From NCBI GenBank assembly GCA_903935585.1, contig CAIZSE010000132.1, positions 1 through 64,000 of the forward strand: a DNA stretch of 64,000 nucleotides, written 5' to 3'. The translations under genes were made by a program, and so were the position numbers. Positions 10,613-21,636 of the stretch are shown here, in pieces; position 1 is the stretch's first letter, and every line of letters begins with the position of its first letter. The stretch is from an uncultured Burkholderiales bacterium (lineage in GTDB: Bacteria; Pseudomonadota; Gammaproteobacteria; Burkholderiales; Burkholderiaceae_C). Below the pieces are notes generated by a model. The model saw nothing but the letters and a program-made list of their open reading frames with translations. It was not told where the DNA came from and did no database searches.

Positions 10613-11394
10613 GACTCGCATTGGGCGTCAGCTACTCGGGCACGGCCTACCAAGGCTGGCAAAGCCAGAGCTCCGGCCTGACCGTTCAAGACAAGCTCGA
10701 AAAAGCCCTGGCACAATTTTGCGATGTCCCCCGGGTCAGCACCTTGTGCGCGGGTCGAACCGATGCAGGGGTGCACGGCTTGATGCAAGTGGTGCATTTC
10801 GACACCCCACTTGAACGCGAACTGGCTTCGTGGGTACGCGGCACCAACCGGTATTTGCCGTACGACATTGCCGTGCAATGGGCCCAATATGTACCCGACA
10901 GTTTCCATTGCCGAGCCAGCGCCACAGGGCGGCGTTATGTTTACATCGTGCTGGACTCGGTCGTTCGCCCCAGCCTGGAGACGGGCCGTGTAGGCTGGGT
11001 CTATCGCCCCCTGGCCGAAGCGCCGATGCGCCAAGCCAGCCAGCACTTGCTGGGTGAGCAAGATTTCAGCTCTTTTCGGGCCAGCAGTTGCCAGGCCTTG
11101 TCGCCCATCAAGACGCTGCGGCACATCCGTATTTCAAGGCATGGCGCTTACTGGCGGTTTGAGTTTGAAGGCAATGCCTTTTTGCACCACATGATCCGCA
11201 ACATCATGGGTTGCATGGTCAGCATTGGCCAGGGACAGCAGAGCCCGGACTGGATGCGTGAAGTGCTTGAAGCCAAAAGCCGTGATGCGGCTGCGCCCAC
11301 TTTCTCCCCCGATGGCCTGTACTTTGCAGGGCCCATTTACAGCCCCGAGTGGGGCTTGCCCGACACCACCCCCGCTTTCGATTGGTTGCCATGA
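10609..11394 (+). CDS. truA: tRNA pseudouridine(38-40) synthase
   Basis: Converts uridines 38-40 of the tRNA anticodon stem-loop to pseudouridine. 261 aa. The catalytic Asp sits in CAGRTDAGVHG; the N-terminus RLALGVSYSGTAYQGWQ and the later FLHHMIRNIMG are typical. Starts with GTG, overlapping the fimV stop by four bases, and ends overlapping trpF (ATGA), so fimV-truA-trpF are translationally coupled. Confidence 0.96.
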   Translation: MRLALGVSYSGTAYQGWQSQSSGLTVQDKLEKALAQFCDVPRVSTLCAGRTDAGVHGLMQVVHFDTPLERELASWVRGTNRYLPYDIAVQWAQYVPDSFHCRASATGRRYVYIVLDSVVRPSLETGRVGWVYRPLAEAPMRQASQHLLGEQDFSSFRASSCQALSPIKTLRHIRISRHGAYWRFEFEGNAFLHHMIRNIMGCMVSIGQGQQSPDWMREVLEAKSRDAAAPTFSPDGLYFAGPIYSPEWGLPDTTPAFDWLP

Positions 11395-12095
11395 CCCAGC
11401 CAAACACCCTGTTGCCCAATGCCCCCCAGCAACGCACACGCATCAAAATGTGCGGCTTCACCCAAGAAGCCGACGTGCTGGCCGCGGCTGCCGCTGGGGC
11501 CGATGCCATCGGTTTTGTGCTGTACCCGCCCAGCCCTCGCCATGTCAGCATCGAACGCTCGGCCGAGCTGGCCGGCTTGCTGCCCGCCTTTGTGACCCCT
11601 GTACTGCTGTTCGTCAACGACACGGCCGAACGCATTCAGGCCGCTTGCGCGGCTGTGCCCGGCGCCTTGATCCAGTTTCATGGCGACGAAGCCCCCGAAT
11701 TTTGCGAGGCCATGAGCCAGGCCACTGGCCGCCCGCACCTGAAGGCGGCCCGAATCCCCCTGACCGAAGCAGCCCAATTCGACTTGGTAAAATTTGCACA
11801 TCTACACCACCAAGCCCAAGCCATCTTGCTCGACGCCCATGTCGACGGATACGGCGGCGGCGGAAAAACATTCAATTGGTCACTGCTGCCAACAAACGTC
11901 AATGCTCACCTCGTTTTGTCTGGTGGACTCACACCTGCAAACGTGGCCGATGGCATTCGGGCACTGCGAACGCACGGCCGGTCTCTGGCCGTTGACGTGA
12001 GCTCGGGCATCGAGGCTGGCAAAGGCCTCAAAGATGCCGAGAAAATACAGCAATTCGTTGCGGCAGTCCGCGCCGCCGATGCTGACCTCCTTTGA
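11391..12095 (+). CDS. trpF: Phosphoribosylanthranilate isomerase
   Basis: Amadori rearrangement in tryptophan synthesis; cytosolic TIM barrel, 234 aa. The catalytic Cys region [13 protein letters not shown] is near residue 20 and the second catalytic Asp lies in [27 protein letters not shown] binds phosphate. Start chosen at the ATG overlapping the truA stop (MTQPNTLLP); an in-frame start 42 bp upstream would lie inside truA. First of a trpF-trpB-trpA run. Confidence 0.96.
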   Translation: MTQPNTLLPNAPQQRTRIKMCGFTQEADVLAAAAAGADAIGFVLYPPSPRHVSIERSAELAGLLPAFVTPVLLFVNDTAERIQAACAAVPGALIQFHGDEAPEFCEAMSQATGRPHLKAARIPLTEAAQFDLVKFAHLHHQAQAILLDAHVDGYGGGGKTFNWSLLPTNVNAHLVLSGGLTPANVADGIRALRTHGRSLAVDVSSGIEAGKGLKDAEKIQQFVAAVRAADADLL

Positions 12096-12129
12096 AATTT
12101 TTCCGGATTCAATTCCGCCCAAACACGCC

Positions 12130-13413
12130 ATGTACGACTACCAACAACCCGACGCCAAGGGCCATTTCGGCATTTACGGCGGCAGTTTCGTCAGCGAAAC
12201 CCTGACCCACGCCATCAACGAACTGAAGGCCACTTACGCCAAATACCAGCACGACCCTGAATTCATCGCCGAATTCAAGTCGGAGCTGGCGCATTTTGTG
12301 GGCCGTCCTTCCCCGATTTATCACGCCGCCCGCATGAGCCGTGAAATGGGTGGTGCGCAAATTTTTCTCAAGCGCGAAGACCTGAACCACACCGGCGCGC
12401 ACAAGATCAACAACACCATCGGCCAGGCCATGCTCGCCAAGCGCATGGGCAAGCCCCGGGTGATCGCTGAAACCGGTGCGGGCCAGCACGGCGTGGCCAC
12501 GGCCACCATCTGCGCCCGTTATGGTCTCGAGTGCGTGGTCTACATGGGCGCTGAAGACGTGAAACGCCAAAGCCCCAACGTTTACCGCATGAAGCTGCTG
12601 GGCGCGACCGTGGTGCCGGTGGAATCGGGCAGCAAGACCCTCAAGGACGCCCTCAACGAAGCCATGCGCGACTGGGTCGCGAACGTGGACAACACTTTCT
12701 ACATCATCGGTACCGTGGCCGGCCCCCACCCCTACCCCATGATGGTGCGCGATTTTCAGAGCGTGATCGGCGAGGAATGCCTCACTCAAATGCCTGAAAT
12801 GCTGCACAGCCTGAAGATGGCCGAAGAACAACCGGATGCCGTCATCGCCTGCGTGGGCGGCGGCAGCAACGCCATGGGCATCTTCTACCCCTACATCCCG
12901 CTCGAAAAAACGCGCCTGATCGGCGTGGAAGCGGCTGGTGAGGGCATGGACACGGGCAAACACTCCGCCTCACTGCAAATGGGCACGCCCGGCGTGCTGC
13001 ACGGCAACCGCACCTATATTTTGCAAGACGACAACGGCCAGATCACCGAAACGCACAGTGTGAGCGCTGGCCTGGACTACCCTGGCGTAGGCCCTGAACA
13101 CGCCTTCCTGAAGGACATTGGTCGCGCCGAGTACGTGGGCATCACCGACAAGGAAGCGCTCGAAGCCTTCCATTACCTGTGCCGCACCGAGGGCATCATT
13201 CCCGCCCTGGAATCCAGCCACGCCGTGGCCTACGCCATGAAGCTGGCCAAGACCATGCGCACTGACCAGTCCATTTTGGTCAACCTGTCAGGACGTGGCG
13301 ACAAGGACATTGGCACTGTGGCCGATTTGTCCAATGCCGATTTCTACTGCCGACCCAGCTGCCAGGGCCAATCGGTCAAGGGCGCAGAGCAGCCCGTGAA
13401 TTTCGTGAAGTGA
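12130..13413 (+). CDS. trpB: Tryptophan synthase beta subunit
   Basis: PLP enzyme joining indole and serine. 427 aa from the chosen ATG ([18 protein letters not shown]). The PLP lysine is in HTGAHKINN, the phosphate loop is GGGSNAMG, and [12 protein letters not shown] is also clear. An in-frame ATG at 12079 overlaps trpF and would add 17 residues ([11 protein letters not shown]...); neither ATG has a strong ribosome-binding site, so the start is uncertain, but family N-termini begin near YDYQQPD. Confidence 0.96.
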   Translation: MYDYQQPDAKGHFGIYGGSFVSETLTHAINELKATYAKYQHDPEFIAEFKSELAHFVGRPSPIYHAARMSREMGGAQIFLKREDLNHTGAHKINNTIGQAMLAKRMGKPRVIAETGAGQHGVATATICARYGLECVVYMGAEDVKRQSPNVYRMKLLGATVVPVESGSKTLKDALNEAMRDWVANVDNTFYIIGTVAGPHPYPMMVRDFQSVIGEECLTQMPEMLHSLKMAEEQPDAVIACVGGGSNAMGIFYPYIPLEKTRLIGVEAAGEGMDTGKHSASLQMGTPGVLHGNRTYILQDDNGQITETHSVSAGLDYPGVGPEHAFLKDIGRAEYVGITDKEALEAFHYLCRTEGIIPALESSHAVAYAMKLAKTMRTDQSILVNLSGRGDKDIGTVADLSNADFYCRPSCQGQSVKGAEQPVNFVK

Positions 13414-13423
13414 GGGCCATCCA

Positions 13424-14233
13424 ATGAGCCGTATCGATGCCACCCTTGCCGCGCTGAAATCCCAAGGCCGAAAAGCCCTGATCCCTTATGTGACGGCGGG
13501 CTTCCCGCAAGCCGGCACCACCGTTCCCCTGATGCACGCCATGGCGCAGGCCGGGGCCGACATCATCGAGCTGGGGGTGCCCTTTTCAGACCCCTCGGCC
13601 GATGGTCCGGTCATCCAGAAAGCCGGCGACAAAGCGTTGGCCCTGGGCATTGGCACCGTTCAGGTGCTGGCCATGGTGCGCGAATTCCGCCTGACCAACA
13701 GCACGACACCCGTGGTGTTGATGGGCTACGCCAACCCCGTGGAACGCTACGACCAGAAACACGGCAACGACAGCTTCATTCGCGATGCGGCTTCGGCCGG
13801 TGTCGATGGTGTGCTGATCGTGGACTACCCGCCTGAGGAGTGCGTGGCGTTTGCCGCCAAACTGCGCGACCACAGCATGGACCTGATCTTTTTGCTGGCC
13901 CCGACCTCCACCGACGAGCGCATGCAGCAAGTGGCACAGGTGGCCAGCGGCTATGTTTATTACGTGTCCCTCAAAGGCGTCACAGGCTCCGGCACACTGG
14001 ACACCGACGCAGTCGAAGCCATGCTTCCGCGTATCCGCCAGCATGTGCACATCCCGGTGGGCGTGGGCTTTGGCATCCGCGATGCTGCAACGGCCCAGGC
14101 CATCAGCAAAGTGGCCGATGCGGTGGTGATTGGCAGCCGACTGATCCAGTTGATCGATGCGGCACCAGCCGACCAGGTCAATGCCGTGGCCGCTGACTTT
14201 TTGAGCGGCATTCGCCAAGCGCTGGATGCATGA
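13424..14233 (+). CDS. trpA: Tryptophan synthase alpha subunit
   Basis: Cleaves indole-3-glycerol phosphate and channels indole to TrpB. 269 aa, normal. The catalytic Glu is in [19 protein letters not shown] and the catalytic Asp in [18 protein letters not shown] and [11 protein letters not shown] are phosphate-binding loops. It begins 10 bp after trpB and is followed by a terminator-like hairpin. Confidence 0.97.
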   Translation: MSRIDATLAALKSQGRKALIPYVTAGFPQAGTTVPLMHAMAQAGADIIELGVPFSDPSADGPVIQKAGDKALALGIGTVQVLAMVREFRLTNSTTPVVLMGYANPVERYDQKHGNDSFIRDAASAGVDGVLIVDYPPEECVAFAAKLRDHSMDLIFLLAPTSTDERMQQVAQVASGYVYYVSLKGVTGSGTLDTDAVEAMLPRIRQHVHIPVGVGFGIRDAATAQAISKVADAVVIGSRLIQLIDAAPADQVNAVAADFLSGIRQALDA

Positions 14234-14239
14234 ACACAA

Positions 14240-14277
14240 AAGGCCAGCGCCCATGCCTGCTCTGGCCACCTTTTTTC
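14240..14277 (+). terminator. Likely terminator after trpA
   Basis: GGCCAG (14242-14247) pairs with CTGGCC (14262-14267) across a 14-nt loop, followed by ACC and six T residues. It separates trpA from accD; a GATAAT box at 14306-14311 may serve accD. Confidence 0.6.
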
Positions 14278-14333
14278 TGTGCAACGACCCGTTCGTTGTT
14301 TCAACGATAATCCGCCGTTGAAGGAGAACCCTT

Positions 14334-15206
14334 ATGAGTTGGCTAGAAAAACTGCTTCCCCCCAAGATCCAGCACACCGACCCGGCCGACCGCCGCTCAG
14401 TGCCCGAAGGCTTGTGGGTCAAATGCCCCAGCTGTGAGACCGTGTTGTACAAGACCGATCTCGAAGAAAACCAGAACGTCTGCCCCGGCTGTGCGCACCA
14501 CCTGCGCATCGGTGCACGCGCTCGGCTGAACGGATTCCTGGATGGCGAAGGTCGCTACGAAATCGGTCAGGAAGTCGTGCCCGTTGATGCCCTGAAGTTC
14601 AAGGACAGCCGCAAATACCCCGAGCGCCTCAAGGAAGCCATGAACAACACGGGCGAAACAGACGCCCTGGTCGTCATGGGGGGCGCGGTACTCAGCATCC
14701 CCTTGGTGGTGGCCTGCTTCGAGTTTGACTTCATGGGCGGCTCCATGGGCTCCGTTGTGGGTGAACGCTTTGTGCGTGGCGTCGAAACAGCCATCGAACA
14801 AAAAGTGCCTTTTGTTTGCTTCACAGCCACCGGTGGCGCCCGCATGCAGGAAGGCCTGCTGTCCCTCATGCAGATGGCCAAGACCAATGCCGCTCTGACC
14901 CGCCTGGCCAAAAAGGGCCTGCCCTACATCAGCGTACTGACCGACCCGACCATGGGGGGTGTTTCTGCAGGATTTGCCTTCCTGGGCGACGTGGTCATGG
15001 CAGAACCCAAAGCCCTGATCGGTTTTGCGGGTCCCCGCGTGATTGAAAGCACCGTGCGTGTGACCTTGCCCGAGGGCTTTCAGCGCGCAGAGTTCCTGCA
15101 AACCAAGGGCGCGGTGGACCTGATTTGTGACCGGCGTGAACTGCGCAAAACCATCGCCAGCACCCTGGCCATGCTGCAGCGCCAGCCCGCCGATGCGGTG
15201 AGCTGA
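14334..15206 (+). CDS. accD: Acetyl-CoA carboxylase carboxyltransferase subunit beta
   Basis: Beta subunit of the carboxyltransferase that makes malonyl-CoA for fatty-acid synthesis. 290 aa. An N-terminal four-Cys zinc ribbon ([11 protein letters not shown] ... NVCPGCAHH) is followed by the crotonase-fold domain with [19 protein letters not shown] and [22 protein letters not shown] lies eight bases before the ATG. Its own leader after the trpA terminator suggests separate transcription. Confidence 0.97.
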   Translation: MSWLEKLLPPKIQHTDPADRRSVPEGLWVKCPSCETVLYKTDLEENQNVCPGCAHHLRIGARARLNGFLDGEGRYEIGQEVVPVDALKFKDSRKYPERLKEAMNNTGETDALVVMGGAVLSIPLVVACFEFDFMGGSMGSVVGERFVRGVETAIEQKVPFVCFTATGGARMQEGLLSLMQMAKTNAALTRLAKKGLPYISVLTDPTMGGVSAGFAFLGDVVMAEPKALIGFAGPRVIESTVRVTLPEGFQRAEFLQTKGAVDLICDRRELRKTIASTLAMLQRQPADAVS

Positions 15207-15223
15207 TTTTTGCCTCTGACCAC

Positions 15224-15261
15224 CCATGAAAAAGGCCCTCTTCGGAGGGCCTTTTTCATGG
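15224..15261. terminator. Bidirectional terminator between accD and yggT
   Basis: A perfect 17-bp stem capped by a TTCG tetraloop (15241-15244). The arms start CCATGAAAAAGGCCCTC; A and T runs inside the stem give a T-tract on either strand. It serves the convergent accD (+) and YggT gene (-). Confidence 0.9.
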
Positions 15262-15276
15262 TGACATCTCTACGCT

Positions 15277-15825
15277 TCAATGCATCCAGCCCATTTGCAG
15301 CCCCGACAGCAGCATGCCCAAGATCTGCAAGACCAGCAGCAGCGCCAAGGGCGACAGGTCGACCCCGCCAATAGAGGGAATCACGCGCTGAAACGGGCGC
15401 AAAAAAGGCTCGCACAGCCGGCTTGTAAGAGCGTACATGGGCGAGCCAGGGTTGACCCAGGACATGACCGCCAAGACCAGCACCAAGGCGCTCAGTGCGG
15501 AGACCACCAACTGGGCCAAGCCCACCATGCTGACCAGCGGCAACAGGACCCATGACCCCTGCCCACCCGCTACGAGCAAGAGCAAGGAATACTGCGCCAA
15601 CTTGATCAGGAATGCACCGACCAAACTGGACAGATCCCAGGCAGACCACGGGGGTATGGCACGGCGCAACGGCAACAACAACCAGTCGGTCAAGGCAAAA
15701 ACAAACTGCCCCAAAGGCTGATGGAATGAAATGCGCTGCCATTGCATCAAGAAGCGCAACAGACAGGTGCCCGCGATCAAGCCCGCCACCACCTCCAACA
15801 CCATACTGACCATCTGATACACCAT
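15277..15825 (-). CDS. YggT family integral membrane protein
   Basis: 182 aa with two YggT repeats, each a hydrophobic pair of helices followed by PLRRAIPP (near residue 55) or PFQRVIPS (near residue 150), the pattern that defines the family. Start at MVYQMVSMVLEVV with AAGGAG upstream; a longer in-frame reading has no ribosome-binding site. The family is linked to membrane integrity or osmotic tolerance, but its biochemical role is not established. It diverges from the LON-domain gene. Confidence 0.88.
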   Translation of the reverse strand: MVYQMVSMVLEVVAGLIAGTCLLRFLMQWQRISFHQPLGQFVFALTDWLLLPLRRAIPPWSAWDLSSLVGAFLIKLAQYSLLLLVAGGQGSWVLLPLVSMVGLAQLVVSALSALVLVLAVMSWVNPGSPMYALTSRLCEPFLRPFQRVIPSIGGVDLSPLALLLVLQILGMLLSGLQMGWMH

Positions 15826-15856
15826 TGAATTCTCCTTGTCGTGCGATGATACCCAG

Positions 15857-16540
15857 ATGCCTGAAAACGACGATCCTTTTCCTCCTGCACAGACGGAATT
15901 ACCCCTGTTTCCGCTGGGCACCGTGCTTTTCACCGGGGCCTTGCTGCCCTTGCAATTGTTCGAGCTGCGCTACTTGCAAATGATTGGCGAATGTGAACGC
16001 CTGGGAACCGGGTTTGGCCTGGTGACGCTGACCCAAGGCCGTGAAGTTCATCGCCCCGGCGATGCGGTCGAGCAATTTGAGCCCATTGGTACCCGGGTGG
16101 CGATCGAGCGCATCGAGCGGCCCCGTGCCGGGGTGGTGCTGGTGTGGTGCCGAGGCCTTGGACGTTTTCGCATTCTCGGCAAGCACCAACGCAGCGACGG
16201 TCTGTGGCTCGGACAGGTTGAAGACTTGCCTGTTGAGCCCGTCTTGCCTGTGCCCGAGCATTTGCAGTATTTGGCCTCGCAGATCCAGTCGGCACTGGAC
16301 ACCTTGAGCGCGCAAGACAGCGTGGTGCCCCACTGGCCTCGGCCTTGGGCCTTGAACGACTGCGCCTGGTTGTCTGACCGCTGGTGCGAACTGCTGCCCC
16401 TGCCTCTGGCCATGAAATACCGACTTTTCACGCTGCAAGAGCCCCTGATGCGCCTGGAATTGGTGGGCGACATGGTGGAATCGGCGCCTTCGTCCACTTC
16501 TGGCGGAAATGAGGGCCAGAAACCGCCCGCAAACTCTTAA
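15857..16540 (+). CDS. LON N-terminal (substrate-binding) domain protein
   Basis: 227 aa with the PUA-like LON-N domain only: [26 protein letters not shown] near the N-terminus, then RFRILGKHQ and a helical C-terminus. There is no AAA+ or protease domain, so it is a stand-alone member whose role is unknown. Start chosen at the ATG at 15857; the only earlier in-frame option is a TTG inside the divergent YggT leader. It precedes lysS by 82 bp. Confidence 0.85.
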   Translation: MPENDDPFPPAQTELPLFPLGTVLFTGALLPLQLFELRYLQMIGECERLGTGFGLVTLTQGREVHRPGDAVEQFEPIGTRVAIERIERPRAGVVLVWCRGLGRFRILGKHQRSDGLWLGQVEDLPVEPVLPVPEHLQYLASQIQSALDTLSAQDSVVPHWPRPWALNDCAWLSDRWCELLPLPLAMKYRLFTLQEPLMRLELVGDMVESAPSSTSGGNEGQKPPANS

Positions 16541-16622
16541 AATAAAAGGCTTTGCGCCTTCGCGCCCCTTTACAACCCCGGATCGGGCGGCCTGCCGCGC
16601 CCGACCCCAACAGCACCACGAC

Positions 16623-18182
16623 ATGTCTGACACGACTGCCCCCGCCTCTGCCGCGCAAACCCCTGCGCCCCAGGATGAAAACCAACTGATCGCAGAGCGC
16701 CGCGAAAAGCTCAAAGCCATGCGCCAGGCACAGGCTGACGGCAAAGGCGTGGCCTTTCCCAACGACTTCAAGCCCGAGCACCACGCTGCCAATCTGCACC
16801 AGGCCCATGGCGAAAAAACCGCTGAAGACCTGAACGGCGAAGGCGTGGCCAAAACCCCCGCCAAAGTGGCTGGCCGCATGATGCTCAAGCGTGTGATGGG
16901 CAAGGCCAGCTTTGCCACACTGCAAGATGTCACAGGACGCATCCAGGTTTATGTCACCCGCGACGATGTGGGCGAAGACCTGTATGCCTTGTTCAAACAC
17001 TGGGATCTGGGCGACATCGTGGGCGTCGAGGGCCATTTGTTCAAAACCCGCACCGGCGAATTGTCGATCCATGCCACCTCGATCCGCATGCTGACCAAGA
17101 GCCTGAGGCCCATGCCCGACAAATTCCATGGGGTGGCTGACCAGGAAGTGAAGTACCGTCAGCGCTACGTGGACCTGATGACCGACGAGACCGCGCGCAA
17201 GCGCTTCATGGCCCGCAGCAAAGCCGTCAGCGGCATCCGCGAATTCATGGTCAAGCACGGCTTCCTGGAAGTCGAAACGCCCATGCTGCACCCGATTCCT
17301 GGTGGTGCCAACGCCAAGCCCTTTGTGACCCACCACAACGCGCTGGAACAAGAAATGTTTTTGCGCATTGCCCCGGAGCTGTACCTCAAGCGTTTGCTGG
17401 TGGGAGGTTTTGAACGCGTGTTCGAGATCAACCGAAACTTCCGCAACGAAGGCATCTCGGTGCGCCACAACCCCGAGTTCACCATGATGGAGTTCTACGC
17501 GGCCTACTGGAATTACCAGGACCTGATGACCTTCACGGAAAGCCTGATCCGCGACGCCGCCATGATTGCCGCAGGCAAGCTGGACCTGAGCTACAACGGC
17601 AAACCAGTGGACCTGAGCAAGCCTTTCACGCGCTTGACCATCCGCGAGGCCATCCTCAAGCACACCGAGGCGGGTGAGAACGTGGACAACGCCGAGTGGC
17701 TGCTCAATGCGCTCAAGATGCTGGGCATGAGCGAAGCCAAGGACAAGCTGTCCACCCGCAGCCTGGCCAGTCTGCAGGTCTTTTATTTCGAGGAAACCGT
17801 GGAAGACAAGCTCTGGGAGCCGACCTTCATCATGGAACACCCCACCGAAATTTCACCCCTGGCGCGCGCCAACGACACCCGGCCTGAAGTGACCGAGCGC
17901 TTTGAGCTCTACATCACCGGCCGCGAGTTCGGCAACGGCTTCAGCGAATTGAACGACGCCGAAGACCAGGCCTCCCGCTTCCATGCCCAGGTGGCCGCCA
18001 AGGACGATGGCGACGACGAAGCCATGTACTACGACCACGATTTTGTGCATGCGCTCGAATACGGCATGCCGCCCGCAGGCGGCTGTGGCATCGGCATTGA
18101 CCGCCTGATGATGCTGCTGACCGACAGCCCCAGCATCCGCGACGTGATCTTGTTTCCGGCGCTGCGCCATATTCAAGGCTGA
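16623..18182 (+). CDS. lysS: Lysyl-tRNA synthetase (class II)
   Basis: Charges tRNA-Lys. 519 aa: N-terminal OB-fold anticodon domain ([22 protein letters not shown]) and class II catalytic core with motif 2 [20 protein letters not shown] and motif 3 [16 protein letters not shown]. An Ala/Pro-rich N-terminal tail of about 20 aa precedes the core. Start at MSDTTAPAS; upstream in-frame codons overlap the previous gene. A strong terminator follows. Confidence 0.97.
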   Translation: MSDTTAPASAAQTPAPQDENQLIAERREKLKAMRQAQADGKGVAFPNDFKPEHHAANLHQAHGEKTAEDLNGEGVAKTPAKVAGRMMLKRVMGKASFATLQDVTGRIQVYVTRDDVGEDLYALFKHWDLGDIVGVEGHLFKTRTGELSIHATSIRMLTKSLRPMPDKFHGVADQEVKYRQRYVDLMTDETARKRFMARSKAVSGIREFMVKHGFLEVETPMLHPIPGGANAKPFVTHHNALEQEMFLRIAPELYLKRLLVGGFERVFEINRNFRNEGISVRHNPEFTMMEFYAAYWNYQDLMTFTESLIRDAAMIAAGKLDLSYNGKPVDLSKPFTRLTIREAILKHTEAGENVDNAEWLLNALKMLGMSEAKDKLSTRSLASLQVFYFEETVEDKLWEPTFIMEHPTEISPLARANDTRPEVTERFELYITGREFGNGFSELNDAEDQASRFHAQVAAKDDGDDEAMYYDHDFVHALEYGMPPAGGCGIGIDRLMMLLTDSPSIRDVILFPALRHIQG

Positions 18183-18207
18183 GCGGCGCACAGCGCACAG
18201 CACCCAC

Positions 18208-18236
18208 AAAAAACCCGGCCATGGCCGGGTTTTTTT
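18208..18236 (+). terminator. Rho-independent terminator after lysS
   Basis: The palindrome AACCCGGCCATGGCCGGGTT, flanked by A residues on the left and seven T residues on the right, 26 bp after the lysS stop. The A-rich left flank means it can also act for the convergent minus-strand gene. Confidence 0.88.
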
Positions 18237-18249
18237 CTGGCTTGCGGCT

Positions 18250-18537
18250 TCAGCCCTGTTGCCGAGGCGGCAAACGGGGCGGGTCTTCCACCACCTCGCG
18301 CACTTCAACGTCGACGATGTCGTCCTGGCGTGGCGACTCAAAGCCGGGCCGGGCGCCCCAGCGTGCGCCCTTGCGCAGCGCACTGAACTGCTGCCAGACC
18401 AGCACCACTTGGGGCTTGCGCCCGGTCAGCAGCCAGCGGAATGTCGCAAACACGATGTACAGGCTCAGCGCGGCCAACAGCCCGGCCAGAAAGAAGAGCC
18501 CCAACAGCCCCATGACAATGCGTGCAAACCAGTTCAT
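18250..18537 (-). CDS. Small single-span membrane protein, unknown function
   Basis: 95 aa. One long hydrophobic stretch about residues 5-35 (IVMGLLGLFFLAGLLAALSLYIV), then TFRWLLTGRKPQVVLVWQQF and an Arg/acidic cytoplasmic tail ending in PPRLPPRQQG. No family recognised. It lies 18 bp downstream of nagZ on the same strand and probably ends that operon, against the lysS terminator. Confidence 0.7.
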   Translation of the reverse strand: MNWFARIVMGLLGLFFLAGLLAALSLYIVFATFRWLLTGRKPQVVLVWQQFSALRKGARWGARPGFESPRQDDIVDVEVREVVEDPPRLPPRQQG

Positions 18538-18555
18538 TCGTGGGTCCTGTTCAAT

Positions 18556-19641
18556 TCAAGGCAGGCGGTCGAGTGCCTGCATATAGTCGCTTGATCGGAC
18601 CAACTCGTCCCAGGGACGGGCGGGGGATCGGGGCAAGAGGTTCAAACGGCGCTCTTCGCTGATTTCGCTGGGCATCCAGTGGCCCTTGAGCTGGGCTTCG
18701 GCCAAGGCATCGAGCACTTCGTCCAGTTCGGTGCCGCCATTGACGGTCGAGCGGTTGCACAAAAGCGCCATGTCACACCCGGCCTCCAAGGCGGTGATCA
18801 CGGCTTGGGCGTAACTGAGCGTGCGCCCGTCCATTTGGCGCGCAGCGGCCATCGACAAGTCGTCGGTGAAAACCACGCCCTGAAAGCCCAGCTGTCTGCG
18901 CAGGATGTCCTGCAGCCATCGTGGCGAAAACCCCGCCGGACGGCTGTCCACCTTGCTGTAGATGACATGGGCGGGCATGACGGCCGTGAGCACGCTGCCC
19001 AGCCAACGGTAGGGCTGCGCGTCGTCGGCCAGGATGGTTTTGAGGCCACGTTTGTCCACGGGCAGCGCCACATGCGAATCGGCCTTGACGGCACCATGCC
19101 CGGGGAAATGCTTGCCGCAGTTGCCCATGCCCGCCTGCAGCAAGCCGTGCATCAGGCTGCGCGCCAAAAGACTCACCACGCGTGGGTCGCGAGCGAAGGC
19201 GCGGTCACCAATGACACCACTCTCGCCATGGTCGAGGTCCAACACCGGTGTGAAGCTGAAATCCACCCCGCAAGCACGCAACTCGCTGCCCAGCACAAAG
19301 CCTGCTGACGTGGCCGCCTCACAGGCCTTGAGCACGCCCGAACCGGGCTGGCCTTGGGCATCTTGTGCCCAGAGTTCGCCCAGGGCGCGCATGGGCGGCA
19401 AGTGGGTGAAGCCATCGGTGCGGAAACGCTGCACGCGGCCACCTTCATGGTCCACAGCGATCAGCAGATCAGGACGGATGCTTTTGACCTCGGCACACAA
19501 GTCGCTCAGCTGGGCGCGACTTTGCCAGTTGCGGCCAAACAAAATCATGCCGCCCGTGAGCGGATGGGCCAGGCGGCGGCGGTCATCGGCATTCAGAGAA
19601 GTGCCTTCGATGTCGAGAATCAGGGGGGCGTGAATGCTCAT
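18556..19641 (-). CDS. nagZ: Beta-N-acetylhexosaminidase, cell-wall recycling
   Basis: Glycoside hydrolase family 3 enzyme that removes GlcNAc from anhydro-muropeptides in the cytoplasm. 361 aa, single-domain GH3. Motifs: LILDIEGTSL, IAVDHEGGRVQRF, the KHFPGHG loop with the His general acid/base, and the nucleophile region GVVFTDDLSM. No signal peptide, as expected for NagZ. Last but one gene of the lepA-to-nagZ chain, 36 bp after acpS. Confidence 0.95.
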   Translation of the reverse strand: MSIHAPLILDIEGTSLNADDRRRLAHPLTGGMILFGRNWQSRAQLSDLCAEVKSIRPDLLIAVDHEGGRVQRFRTDGFTHLPPMRALGELWAQDAQGQPGSGVLKACEAATSAGFVLGSELRACGVDFSFTPVLDLDHGESGVIGDRAFARDPRVVSLLARSLMHGLLQAGMGNCGKHFPGHGAVKADSHVALPVDKRGLKTILADDAQPYRWLGSVLTAVMPAHVIYSKVDSRPAGFSPRWLQDILRRQLGFQGVVFTDDLSMAAARQMDGRTLSYAQAVITALEAGCDMALLCNRSTVNGGTELDEVLDALAEAQLKGHWMPSEISEERRLNLLPRSPARPWDELVRSSDYMQALDRLP

Positions 19642-19677
19642 GTTATTTCTCTGCAGTTCGGGGTGAACAACAACAAA

Positions 19678-20103
19678 TCAAGGGGTGGGGCTGGTTTGCA
19701 CAGGGTGCGGCGCCCTGGTTTCGACCACGCAAAAACTCGCCGCATATTCGCTCTCGTCGGTGACGGTGATGTGGGCACTGAGATTTTTGGCTTCAAACCA
19801 TTCTTTCAGACCACCGTGCAGGACGATCACAGGCTGGCCGCTGGGCAGTTTGCCAATTTCGCACAGGCGCCAGGTCATGGGCATGCGCATGCCCAGTCCG
19901 ATGGCTTTGCTGAAGGCCTCCTTGGCCGAAAAGCGGGTGGCCAGGTAGCGCACACCACGTTCAGGCCAGCGCGCACTGCGGGATTTCCAGGTGGCCATTT
20001 CACCATCACTCAAGACTTTGGCCGCAAAGCGTTCGCCATGCCGGTCCAGACTGGCCCGGATACGGCGGATGTCGCAAATGTCGGTGCCAATGCCGTAGAT
20101 CAT
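19678..20103 (-). CDS. acpS: Holo-[acyl-carrier-protein] synthase
   Basis: Transfers 4'-phosphopantetheine from CoA to the DSL serine of AcpP. 141 aa. Mg-binding Asp is in [14 protein letters not shown] and the second motif is [15 protein letters not shown]-terminal tail of about 10 aa ([11 protein letters not shown]) extends beyond the fold. It follows pdxJ by 13 bp, the usual pdxJ-acpS pair. Confidence 0.96.
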   Translation of the reverse strand: MIYGIGTDICDIRRIRASLDRHGERFAAKVLSDGEMATWKSRSARWPERGVRYLATRFSAKEAFSKAIGLGMRMPMTWRLCEIGKLPSGQPVIVLHGGLKEWFEAKNLSAHITVTDESEYAASFCVVETRAPHPVQTSPTP

Positions 20104-20116
20104 GCGGGCGCCTTCA

Positions 20117-20878
20117 TCAAGGGGCCAGAGCGTTCAAATACGCCTTGACTGTCGCAGCGTAGCCCATCTCCAGGGCATCGGCCATGAAGGCGTGGCCGAT
20201 CGAGACTTCCTGCAAGCCCTTCACGGCCGCCACAAAGGTGGGCAAGTTGTCGCGGTTCAGGTCATGTCCGGCGTTCACGCCCAAGCCGGCCTGCACGGCT
20301 GCCGCCGCGGCATCGGCATAGCGCTGCAATTGGGTCGCATTTTCTGGCGCGCCCCAGGTGGCCGCATACGGCTCGGTGTAGAGCTCCACCCGGTCGGCGC
20401 CGACAGCGCGGACTGCGGCCATTTGCTCTGGGATCGGGTCCATGAACAGGCTCACTCGGACGCCCAGGCTTTTGCATTCGGCAATCAAGGGCTTCAGACG
20501 CTCAGCGTCTTTGGGGAAAGTCCAGCCGTGGTCGCTGGTGAACTGGCCTTCGCTGTCGGGCACAAAGGTCACCTGTTGCGGGCGCACCGCGCGCACGTGG
20601 TCCATCAGGTTGTGAAACGGGTTGCCTTCGATGTTGAACTCGCGCTCGGGCCAGGCTTTCATCAGGGCATGCAACTGCGGCACATCGCTGGCGCGGATGT
20701 GGCGCTCGTCCGGGCGCGGATGGATGGTGATGCCGTGGGCACCCGCTTGCAGGCACAGCTCGGCGGCGCGGATCACGCTGGGTATGCCCAGGTGCCGGGA
20801 ATTGCGCAACAGCGCGACTTTGTTGACGTTGACCGAGAGGGCAACGCGTTGGGAAGATGTGGGCATGGAGGTGTTCAT
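20117..20878 (-). CDS. pdxJ: Pyridoxine 5'-phosphate synthase
   Basis: Last step of de novo vitamin B6 synthesis. 253 aa TIM barrel; [14 protein letters not shown] at the N-terminus, [19 protein letters not shown] (active-site Glu) and a late GHDLN and [13 protein letters not shown]. Start is the ATG whose last two bases enter the recO TGA (ATGA overlap); a longer reading would lie inside recO. A second ATG ([10 protein letters not shown]) is four codons later. Confidence 0.95.
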   Translation of the reverse strand: MNTSMPTSSQRVALSVNVNKVALLRNSRHLGIPSVIRAAELCLQAGAHGITIHPRPDERHIRASDVPQLHALMKAWPEREFNIEGNPFHNLMDHVRAVRPQQVTFVPDSEGQFTSDHGWTFPKDAERLKPLIAECKSLGVRVSLFMDPIPEQMAAVRAVGADRVELYTEPYAATWGAPENATQLQRYADAAAAAVQAGLGVNAGHDLNRDNLPTFVAAVKGLQEVSIGHAFMADALEMGYAATVKAYLNALAP

Positions 20879-21624
20879 AAGGTTTGCAAGTCCAGCATCA
20901 TTTGTCGGGTGCGCAGGGCACCCACACCGCAATGGTAGTTGAGCAACAGGCGCAAGGGGCGTTGCAGCTGAACCAGCAGATCGGCACATTCACTCAGCAA
21001 AGCAGCCAGCGGCTTGGGGGCAGCCAGCGCAGCTTGCAGCGACTGCCATTGCTCGCCTCGCAAGGCATTGCGCGTGTCGTCATTCACCCATTGCAGTCCT
21101 GCCTCAGGCAGCAAAACATAGCAGTCGTTGGCGGACAAGGGCTTGAGGGTCAAGGTCTGCACATCCAGGGCAGGCAGCAAGCCCATCTCTTTGAGCAGCA
21201 GCAGTTCAAAACCCCGCAAAGCCCATTGCAAGGCATCCGGGTCACCACTGGCAAGCAAGCGCACTGCAGCCGCGTACACATCAAACACCTGCGGGTGGGG
21301 ATCGTCTCGCGCCGTCAGACGCATCAGCAACTCGTTGAGGTAATACCCCGACAACAGTGCCTCACCCGTGGGCATCACATGCCCGCCCACCCATTCAGCG
21401 GACTTGAGGGTGCGAATGTCGCCATCGCCACCAAATGCCAGTGACAGGGGTTGCAAAGGCAGCAGGACCGGGCGAAAGCTGGAAGTGGGCCGTTTCGCCC
21501 CCTTGGCCACCAAAGCCACCCGACCATGGTGGCGGGTGAACACTTCCAGAATCAGGCTGGTCTCACTCCAGTCGTAGCGGTGCAGCACATAGGCTGGCTC
21601 GTCAGCAATCCGCTTGGTGGCCAT
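20875..21624 (-). CDS. recO: DNA repair protein RecO
   Basis: Recombination mediator that helps load RecA at gaps via RecFOR. 249 aa: N-terminal OB fold ([34 protein letters not shown]) and an alpha-helical C-terminal half. The Cys4 zinc motif of some RecO proteins is not evident, common in proteobacteria. Twelve bases after era and overlapping pdxJ. Confidence 0.94.
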   Translation of the reverse strand: MATKRIADEPAYVLHRYDWSETSLILEVFTRHHGRVALVAKGAKRPTSSFRPVLLPLQPLSLAFGGDGDIRTLKSAEWVGGHVMPTGEALLSGYYLNELLMRLTARDDPHPQVFDVYAAAVRLLASGDPDALQWALRGFELLLLKEMGLLPALDVQTLTLKPLSANDCYVLLPEAGLQWVNDDTRNALRGEQWQSLQAALAAPKPLAALLSECADLLVQLQRPLRLLLNYHCGVGALRTRQMMLDLQTL

Positions 21625-21636
21625 TGGCGCTGAAAG

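Noticed and set aside
16428-17840. 470-codon antisense frame opposite lysS
   Set aside because: LysS motifs are intact on the plus strand; the antisense product is Gly/His/Val-rich with no recognisable domain.
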